Of a stretch of DNA of 64,000 bases, positions 56,603 through 64,000 are shown piece by piece. Within the stretch, counting starts at the first letter, position 1. Each line of letters starts with the position of its first letter. The DNA lies in contig MU619259.1 in assembly GCA_025201805.1 (NCBI GenBank), positions 7,355 to 71,354 of the forward strand. The letters are read 5' to 3'. The position numbers and the translations under genes were made by a program. The notes under the pieces were generated by a model. The model made no database searches. It was not told where the DNA came from and saw only the letters and a program-made list of their open reading frames with translations. The DNA is from Parasitella parasitica. Its lineage: Eukaryota; Mucoromycota; Mucoromycetes; Mucorales; Mucoraceae.

Positions 56603-57780
56603 TAGTAATTGTGCAGTAAATTAACAACACCAAATATTGCACCACCAAATTACAAATAAATCATCAACAAACAACACTCATTATTCATTAACACATTCTC
56701 AAAGGACAAGTGTTCAAGATAATAAATTCATTGTGTATGCATAGATATGCAAGTCAGCAACGAGGAAATACGCTTTATATGATGGAGCCAGTATAGCACT
56801 TTTTTTTTGCTTTGTCAAGTGATCTGTATACTTGACTTTTCTTGCTATTGTAGCAGTGCTTCGGCCAATTTATATATTTGTGTAGCACAAAAATAATGCT
56901 ACGAATAATATGATGCATTTTGGTGAATTTAGCCGCCCTTGCAACTTATTTCCCTTGTCATACGTTCAGATGATAGCTACCTGGAATATCTTGTTTCATT
57001 AATTAATTAATTAAAGAAAAAAAAAATGTCCTGAAATAAGCGTACCAATCTTCATCAAGTGCTACCCGCAATTTTGAATGCGGATTATTAGAAATGGGGA
57101 GATCGTCTATGTTGTATCAGTAGTTTTTTTTTTTTTTAGTTTAAAATCCTACAACTGTACGCCATAGCGAAGAGATACAATAAGACCGAATGGATATTGG
57201 TTCTTCTTCAAAATGGAAAGCACAGCGAAGAATGTAGATATAGGAAGAGGCAGAAGAATGTAAATACCGTCAATAAATGATCTCGGACACACAATACGAG
57301 ACATTTGAACTGGGACAGTTGAAGAAACAAGAGGGGACAGACGACTATTCAGTAGAACCAATGGCAAAAAGGAAGGGCTTGACATATAAACCTCGACTTC
57401 ACAACGCAAATAAAATGAGGGGAAGGATTTAAGAGAAGAAGCGTCGATAAAAACGCTAGTGAGAAACTAATTGCAAAGATTTCGAGAATCTTCAATGGAA
57501 ATATTCTTATATGAAGTTAGAGTTATACATGATATTAAGTCCTTGCCTATTCAAAACATGAATAGAGCGCAATGTCTCTTTCTTCTTTTTTAATTGATAC
57601 TGTAATAAATATATATATATCTATTATTTGTCATATAATATATTATTTTTGTGGCATAGGCATAAGTTTATTTAAAAGCATAAGTTTGACCGAAATATAT
57701 AAAAAAAAAAGCATATAAATAATGTGTATAAGCATAAGTAGAAGCAAAGAAAAAGAGGGGGTTGACAATTATCTTAGAAT
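56603..57780. other. Convergent intergenic region with one small hydrophobic ORF
   Basis: Between the 3' ends of VPS5 (+) and the F-box gene (-). On the minus strand at 57385-57149 an ATG opens a frame of about 78 residues (MSSPSFLPLVLLNSRLSPL, later LLPLPISTFFAVLSILKK). It is hydrophobic enough for one or two membrane helices but matches nothing I know. The rest is AT-rich, with an ATTAATTAATTAATTAA palindromic patch at 56998-57015. Confidence 0.35.
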
Positions 57781-59460
57781 TTAAGGTTGATCGATATAAG
57801 CATCTCCAATCTTCAAAACCTTGCAGCTTTTATATTTCAAAGAGACAATTCCAGTTTTTTCTGGATCAGGCGACTTTTTACAAGTTTTTTCAAGAGTTCC
57901 ATTGATGAATAAATACCATTTAGTTTCCTTGTCAGTTGTCACTTGGTAGTAGCGATTATGTGGCTTAATCACTGTAATAGAAGCAAAGCTATGATCAGGA
58001 AATTCATAATTGCGGAACTCACAATTATAATCAGGTGAAATTGTTAGATTGGATAGCTCAGGACATGTTTTCGAAATGAGCGGTACAAATTCTTCACTTT
58101 TGCAACGAACGTTATCCAAGACCAAATTTTTTATCGTTGTTGCTGTAAATTCGCTCAAAAGATCATTCCAAAGCTTCTTTAGGGGGTTTGGATTTTCAAT
58201 CTTCCAATCTTTTAGCTTGAGTGTTTCCAAATGCAGATTTTTCCTCAAAAAATTACCGAGAGGAAAGTCCCGGAAAAGATAATAATTTAGAGCTTGTATA
58301 TCTAAATTCTTAAGGCTTGGGAAAGCTTCCAAGGCGTCGAAAGTTTTACCCATCTTGATATCATCGTAATGAGAAACATATGAATAGTTGATCTTCATCG
58401 TGTGCACAAAATCTTTCTGGTTAGATTTTAGTACATCCTTGAATTGTCTGAGAGGGTCCTCCTCGGACCATATCGTAATCGTAATTTTTTTCAATTTGGC
58501 TCCACTTGCATCGATTGCTCCCAAAATTGCCGGTGTGATTGTTTGTATGTTGACATCGTAAGTCTCAAGATATGGACAATGAGAGACAAATTCGACCAAC
58601 TGGGTCTCGCCATATCTCTGGTCAAACTGATCTAAAAAGTATACTTGCAAGGTTTTCAAATTCGGGTATTTCATATGCTGTAACATGTTTTCATTGTATT
58701 CTTTCGAACAGCGAGATATACGAAGCTCTTTCAATGTATTACTTGGAGAAATTGAGAGCCTCTGCTCGTTCACACCAACATATGCTAATTCCATATCTTG
58801 TAACCAAAGAACCTCTAGTTGTTGTGCGTTACAATGCAGCTGATGTAAATGACTCAGTGACATTGCACCATGTTCCAGTTTTAGTGTCTTCAGTTTAGGA
58901 GCATTCGAAAGTTGTTGAATTAACGAATTACACTTGAATTCGGATCTCTCTTTTCCCACAAACATCACACGCAAATCAACCAGGTTGCAAAGTCCACCAT
59001 GCTCCAATATCTTTGAGGACAAACAGTAGTTGTTGCAATCTTGAAAACTAGTGATTCTTTTCCAGTGCTCAGCAATATTTTCATTAACAATTATTTTAGA
59101 TATATCAGATTCATCAGTATCGTAGGGAGTGCCATTCTCCCAGACGAGTTCTTGAAGGTTGGGATGTATTTCTGGCAGAGCTAATACGGCCTCAGCTTTA
59201 GCAGCATTACTAAAGTAGACCTTAACCCCCAAACGACGGATTTGGTTACGATAAGGCTTGTTTTCTTCTTCTTGGAAATACTGATTAAATAGCTTGAAGT
59301 TTTCTTCATCCCCAATATGAAAATCTTCATAAAAGTTAGAATGCATGATCAAATTTTGCCACTTTTTACAAGTTCTTGCACAATTTTGTTTCTCTGAAAA
59401 TGTCAAGTAAGTAAAGATTCGGGAAAAAATTTCAGGTGGGAATTCGTTTATATGCTTCAT
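57781..59460 (-). CDS. F-box/leucine-rich-repeat protein
   Basis: Single exon, 559 aa, from the ATG at 59460. The N-terminal F-box reads EFPPEIFSRIFTYLTFSEKQ then CARTCKKWQNLI (residues 5-45) and would bind Skp1 in an SCF ubiquitin ligase. The rest is degenerate leucine-rich repeats with repeated L-x-x-L-x-L units (NLVDLRVMF, KLKTLKLEHG, NLKTLQVYF, HLETLKLKDW) that would recruit an unknown substrate. F-box/LRR proteins of this intronless kind are numerous in Mucoromycota, as far as I recall, and their targets are mostly unknown. Charged, Lys-rich surface and a short C-terminal extension are unremarkable. Confidence 0.85.
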   Translation of the reverse strand: MKHINEFPPEIFSRIFTYLTFSEKQNCARTCKKWQNLIMHSNFYEDFHIGDEENFKLFNQYFQEEENKPYRNQIRRLGVKVYFSNAAKAEAVLALPEIHPNLQELVWENGTPYDTDESDISKIIVNENIAEHWKRITSFQDCNNYCLSSKILEHGGLCNLVDLRVMFVGKERSEFKCNSLIQQLSNAPKLKTLKLEHGAMSLSHLHQLHCNAQQLEVLWLQDMELAYVGVNEQRLSISPSNTLKELRISRCSKEYNENMLQHMKYPNLKTLQVYFLDQFDQRYGETQLVEFVSHCPYLETYDVNIQTITPAILGAIDASGAKLKKITITIWSEEDPLRQFKDVLKSNQKDFVHTMKINYSYVSHYDDIKMGKTFDALEAFPSLKNLDIQALNYYLFRDFPLGNFLRKNLHLETLKLKDWKIENPNPLKKLWNDLLSEFTATTIKNLVLDNVRCKSEEFVPLISKTCPELSNLTISPDYNCEFRNYEFPDHSFASITVIKPHNRYYQVTTDKETKWYLFINGTLEKTCKKSPDPEKTGIVSLKYKSCKVLKIGDAYIDQP

Positions 59461-61154
59461 GTTATGATAAAAGGTTATATTTCATCAATGTGAAGTTATG
59501 AAAGGGAGTATTTATATCAGATCGCCATCTTCAATTTTAGTAAGCCCTATTGTATTCTTAAACAAAGAACTAAACCAATGTAATAATACAAAGATCGTTC
59601 ACAATAGCGTTATGATCATCAATAATATGAGAACAATGAATTTTTGTCTCTTTGAGAAAATGTCATGGTATATACTTTCATTCATTGTCCTGGGCATCAT
59701 TTGCTGAAAGTTAGCTGATTAATAGCCTTTTTGTTTTATATTGCGCATCAAGAGTAGGTGGAGCAACGGCCAACTTGATTGCGAATTAGGTACACATGGG
59801 AAAAGATGAATAATGTACGCACAAAGCAAGAAAAAACAAAAGGGGGCGACGGTACTTCATGCCACACACGATCAGAAGATACTATGGCGTCTTGATTTTG
59901 ATTTTCAAAATATTTTTAGTTGGTACATTTCACATTTCAGAGTTGAAGCATAAGCAGAAGCAAAGTCTTGAATTTATTCTTGCTATTTTTTTTTTTTTTT
60001 TCAATGTCTCATCTGTGCTCGACACAGTGGACATAGCCGAAATCATTATTGTTGCACCATGCAATACACTTATTTTGTGCAACATGAATACTGAGAGAGG
60101 AATACCATTCATATAGCTCTGATGATCTATAAGGTAAAAGATGAATGGAACCACAAAGAACTTATTGGTCATCAGCCAAGCGGCACAACCAAAAGGTGAG
60201 GTGAAAGCAAAGGATCGACACACAAAGAAGTAACGCATCCAGAAGCTTTGTGAGTAAGATGTAGCAAAAAGATATAAACAAGCCATTTTCTAGCACGGAT
60301 TGCAAAGCAATTTCTTCTGGTGTTATTGCCATGTAAAAGCTTATTTTCCACAATTTAATTTTTAGTGCAAAGGACACCATGTTATGACACTTGCTGGATC
60401 TAGCCCTGACTTCAAAATGTGGAAAGCAATCATGGGTCAATGCCGTAGATACCGTAGGTTTACTTTACAGAGATACATACCATCCATTAGCCTTCAGGAG
60501 GAAACTCAAAAATAAATGTGCTTTATACGGTAAATATGCCAATCATCTGATAGCTGGTTGTCGACGTATAATGGATGCATGGAACAGCATTTGCAAGACA
60601 ATTCTTGCGCTAGGTACCTCACAATAGCTACTTTACACCAAGATTAGCACTTTGTTCACTTACGGTACACCTGTCAAGTATTCTCCCAAATTTGACATCC
60701 AAAGTGCAGGCTTTTGCCATGGTATCATTGACAACATTTATATACATTCACGTGTAAGCCCGCCAGTCTCAATCTCATCATGTTTCTTTGTCTTGGTGTT
60801 ATGTGAGCTTATGCACCCACTGGGCAGAGCATAAAGAGTCAAGTTGGCCAAAATGGATAGGGGTGATTTTTATGCCGCTAACCGCAAATCACCTTTGATA
60901 GCGCGGCGGGGACTTGAGAAAGCATGCAACGTTTTCCCTAACCACCATTCCTCCTATCTCACTCTCCTTTTTTTCTTGTATTTGAAAGATGGGGGATTTG
61001 ACCTATTCATGATGTTGCAATCGCAATGCAGCCTACGACGTCACATGCCTACCTTTTCTATGACGCTTCAATCACAAAAGCGTGCTGCAAAGAAAACAGG
61101 CGGCCAGTGTCTTTACTCTTCTAGCTGCTACTACTACTGCTACTACTACTACTA
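59461..61154. other. Intergenic region with a possible transposon-protein scrap
   Basis: No intact gene. At 60391-60627 (+) a frame contains GLLYRDTYHPLAFRRKLKNK, which reminds me of a segment (RDT-HPL-FRRKLK) found in transposon-derived proteins of Mucoromycota; the downstream catalytic part is not recognisable, so this is weak. A trinucleotide tract of CTA/CTG (about 61123-61154) lies immediately upstream of the kinase start codon, in its 5' UTR. Confidence 0.3.
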
Positions 61155-62433
61155 ATGGTGTCTTCTTTTCTGGCAAGTGCTCGAGACACAATCTATGCAC
61201 TAACGTCATGTTGCTTTCCGAATCCAACGCTATACATCAACAAGAAAAACTACAAGGTGCTCAGTCTTCTAGGCGAAGGGTAAGAGGAGAGCAGCAAGGA
61301 GAAAAATTCAAATTATTCAACATTTGCATGTAGTGGGTATTCGTATGTTTATCTGGTCCGCGAAGAGTCCAGCCAAAGAGTGTTTGCCTTGAAGAAGATC
61401 CGGTGTCCCATGGGCGATAGCAGCGCTCTATCAGATGCAATGCACGAAGTGGATATGTATGATTTGTTTCAAAATGAGCACATAATCCGGGTTTTGGTAA
61501 GACTAAAACACAAAACGTCCAGACAGACAGACAGACAGACACTGAAGCAGAGCACACTCACCGCAGGATACAAGCGTACTGGACGATTCCGATGGCACCA
61601 AAACTGTCTACATATTCTTGCCCTATTACAAAAGAGGCAATCTGCAAGACAATATTAATGCAAACAACATCAACAAGTCATATTTCCCTGAAAGGGATTT
61701 ATTAGAGTTTTTCTTGAAGGTGTGCTTTGCATTAAAAGTACTTCACAACCATCATTTACCTGGATGCGAAACAGCAGTAGCAGCAGCAGCAGCAGATGAT
61801 GATGATGATGGTGATGATGATGATCATTTGGTGCCTTATGGTAAGAAGACATTGGCTGTTGCATCATCATGATGACATTTGGTTTTTTTAACACACAAGT
61901 AGCCCATCGTGATCTGAAGCCAGGCAACATTCTCATCTCAGACGACGGCAAAACACCCATTCTTATGGACTTTGGCTCAGTGATGAAAGCCCGTGTCCAC
62001 ATACGGTCCAGACAGGATGGTTTGTTACAGCAGGATATTGCAGCAGAGCACTCTACGATCCCATACCGAGCGCCAGAGTTGTACGATGTGCAGACGGGAA
62101 CAACGCTCGATGAGAAGGTGGACATTTGGAGCTTGGGATGCACAATCTACGCAGCGGCGTATGGACAGAATCCCTTTGAAGCTAGCGTCAACGAAATGGG
62201 AGGTTCAATTGCGTTAGCCATCTTGAATGGTCAGTACAAGTTTCCGCTTGACAAGGAGCAAGATGACCCTTTCAGTGACGAATTCAAAAGTTTTATCCGC
62301 TTTCTATTGGTGATTGATCCCAAAGAACGACCAGACATAAACCAGGTAAGTGCAGAAATGGCATCATGTGTGTCTTGTGTTTAATATGGCTGCTACGCAG
62401 GTCATTGAAAAACTGGAAGCCATTTTACAATAG
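61155..62433 (+). CDS. ENV7: ENV7/STK16-type serine/threonine kinase
   Basis: Five exons (61155-61279, 61334-61496, 61567-61840, 61903-62345, 62401-62433) give 345 aa. It is nearly all kinase domain: Gly loop LLGEGGYSYVYLV, ATP Lys62 in FALKKIRC, catalytic AHRDLKPGN (Asp191), DFG at 210-212, and PYRAPELY. A Cys pair near the N-terminus (SCCFPNPT) matches the palmitoylated region that anchors yeast Env7 and mammalian STK16 to vacuole or Golgi membranes. Between the E helix and the HRD motif is an insertion with runs of Ala and Asp (AVAAAAADDDDDGDDDD) ending VPYAHRD; ENV7/STK16 proteins have an insert here, but the homopolymers are peculiar to this copy. Likely acts in vacuole fusion or secretory traffic. 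Confidence 0.9.
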
Positions 62434-62816
62434 AGTTACTAATAATACAACATTTAATAAAATTAAATATATATCAGCGATTACTGCGCTACACTGCAGG
62501 TTTTGTGAACATCATTTGATGTGTCTACAGCCTTTTTTGTAACGGAAATGCATCGATCAGCTGCACCATGAGTATGCACAGCAGGTCTTATTTTTATCAA
62601 ACTGTCGTCATGATCCATCGCAGCAGCGCAGTGGAATAGAAGAGCTAGATTTTCATGCATATTGCAACATGTTTGTTTAAGGGAATATTGCCTCACTTTA
62701 TGCTAAAGAACGTGCTGCTGAACAGTGCGATAACGTGTTTGTACATTTCTCTTGCAACAGGGCGTTAAGACATTACAATATATGTGTGCGCGGCCAATTA
62801 ACAAAGATGGAAAAAC

Positions 62817-62849
<33 letters not shown>

Positions 62850-63162
62850 ACTTGAGCACCGAAAAGTAAATTGCTTTATATGGAACCAACGTAAACAAAC
62901 GAGCTGTGTTATATTAAAGTGATCAGCGTAGAGAAGGAATCAGACACATGCACTGTTTCAGAGTGCGAGGCAGTGTGAATAGAAGGCTGCTCGATGTAAG
63001 CGTTCCAGTAAGGAGTGCAAACAACAATAACAACAACAAACATGTTTGTATGGCCTGTGCAGCAAAACACATTACATGTTGGCAAACATTGAAGACCATC
63101 AGAGCACGCAGTATTTTCCTGTCTTTCTGTCTCTTTCTCTATTTCTTTTTTTTTTTTTTTTT
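62434..63162. other. Intergenic region before the assembly gap
   Basis: Contains the kinase 3' end (AATAAAATTAAATATAT near 62455), an A run at 62820-62847 and a T run leading into the gap. I see no gene. Confidence 0.5.
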
Positions 63163-63222
63163 NNNNNNNNNNNNNNNNNNNNNNNNNNNNNNNNNNNNNN
63201 NNNNNNNNNNNNNNNNNNNNNN
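63163..63222. other. Assembly gap (60 N)
   Basis: Sixty N bases flanked by a T run on the left and an A run on the right. The true distance is unknown, and any frame read through it is meaningless. Confidence 1.
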
Positions 63223-63472
63223 AAAAAAAAAAGCACAATCACTCAGTCATCATAAGGTAACTTGGCTCTGTGTTTGAAAGCACATCAGATGATCACAGGT
63301 CTTTTTGAGTGTACCTTGAATCTATATATATTATTATAAAGTGTGTTGTACATTTTGAATTAGTATATATAAATGATACGGATATAAATTAGACGCAGAA
63401 GACTCCATTTTGTTCTTTTTCCCTTTCTTCCCCCATTTAATTTACTTGGATCTTTTACAAACATAGCAAACA

Positions 63473-64000
63473 ATGACAAACGGTTTGTTTGGCCGTTTAT
63501 TTGGTGCAAACAAATCCAACAAGAAACTGACCAACGCAGCCAAAAGACAAACCAGTCCATCGACTAGCAAACCACCCTCACCATCACCCTCGCCCTCGCC
63601 TTCTCCGCCACCATCATTGCCTCAGCTACTTTCACCATCTCCGCCGTTACTGCCAACACCTTCAGCGACACCATCGCCCCCAGCGCCTTCAGAAGCCCTA
63701 GATACTTTGGCCGAGAAATCGAGCAGCGGCACAGATGGTTTCCTGAATAGTCAGCCAGCAAACAGCGATATAGACGGCCATTTGCAGGACTTGAATAGCT
63801 TGATGCATTATAAAGATGAACATCAAGATGAGTACTCTACTATCTCATCGTCTACTTCGTCTTATCCTTCGCTTCAGGATGCGCTTTTTTCGCACTTGTC
63901 TACATCAGACACTCAGTCAGAAATAACCCAGTTTTCAGATTTCCCTAAAATAGCAGTTCGTGCTCAGTCTCAACAAGGGCCTGATCGCCGCTCATTGTAC
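63473..64000 (+). CDS. Ser/Pro-rich protein, 5' part only
   Basis: An open frame from the ATG at 63473 runs 176 codons to the window edge without a stop. The N-terminus is basic and amphipathic (NGLFGRLFGANKSNKKL). Then comes a low-complexity Pro/Ser tract of repeated SPSPSP and PPSLP units (residues 34-75), followed by a Ser/Thr/Asp-rich region (STISSSTSSYPSLQDALF). I do not recognise the protein. The ATG follows a T/C-rich leader, and the long open frame with biased codons supports a real gene that continues beyond the window. Confidence 0.7.
   Translation, partial: MTNGLFGRLFGANKSNKKLTNAAKRQTSPSTSKPPSPSPSPSPSPPPSLPQLLSPSPPLLPTPSATPSPPAPSEALDTLAEKSSSGTDGFLNSQPANSDIDGHLQDLNSLMHYKDEHQDEYSTISSSTSSYPSLQDALFSHLSTSDTQSEITQFSDFPKIAVRAQSQQGPDRRSLY

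Noticed and set aside
61980-62217. Alternative-frame ORFs inside the kinase exon
   Set aside because: Shadows of a recognised kinase domain; no independent support.
62909-63277. Reading frames on both strands crossing 63163-63222
   Set aside because: They run through an N gap flanked by homopolymers, so they are artefacts.
1-64000. tRNA and rRNA genes
   Set aside because: I looked for T-loop (GGTTCGAATCC-like) and A/B-box patterns and found none with a foldable partner; a covariance-model search would be decisive.

Overview
This window looks like nuclear DNA of an early-diverging filamentous fungus, most likely Mucoromycota (Mucorales-like). It is AT-rich. Genes are compact and split by many short GT-AG introns, mostly 50-70 nt. 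Several products point the same way: a myosin-motor chitin synthase, a beta-tubulin with Tyr167/Ala198, and lineage-expanded families of unknown function next to decayed transposons. One 60-N assembly gap lies at 63163-63222. Gene models were spliced by eye. Reading phase was checked across each junction where exon limits are given, so limits should be right to within 1-2 bases unless marked uncertain.

Layout. 1-5400 is a transposon graveyard: LTR-like direct repeats, an inverted repeat, a palindrome-rich patch and a dead LINE reverse transcriptase. 5401-15123 is gene-dense: an NDT80/PhoG transcription factor (-), a UPF0538/C2orf76-type protein (+), an EamA/DMT transporter (+), mitochondrial seryl-tRNA synthetase (-), a disordered basic protein (+) and ribosomal protein uL11/RPL12 (-). 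15250-23400 is an accessory island: a broken ORF fragment, a truncated Helitron relic with zinc-knuckle repeats, a seven-exon gene of unknown function with a possible PD-(D/E)XK nuclease core, a FAR1/WRKY-GCM1-like zinc-finger protein, and faint traces of an FKBP-like gene.

23416-44041 is housekeeping: NOP56 (-), gamma-glutamyltransferase (+), myosin-chitin synthase (-), a disordered Cys/His-tailed protein (-), DNA polymerase alpha catalytic subunit with a very long acidic N-terminus (-), and mitochondrial ribosomal protein mL46 (-). 45377-48400 is a decayed transposase-type pseudogene. 48492-56602 carries a p24 cargo receptor (-) divergent from CENP-I/Mis6 (+), then beta-tubulin (+) and a Vps5/SNX1 sorting nexin (+). 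57781-64000 holds an F-box/LRR protein (-), an ENV7/STK16-type kinase (+) and the start of a Ser/Pro-rich protein that runs off the window.

As expected in a eukaryote there are no operons. Functional themes recur without evidence of co-regulation: secretion and endosome traffic (p24, Vps5, ENV7-type kinase, GGT), wall synthesis (chitin synthase), chromosome biology (Pol alpha, CENP-I, tubulin) and ribosome production (uL11, NOP56, mL46, SerRS). I saw no tRNA or rRNA genes, no CRISPR array and no intact mobile element.
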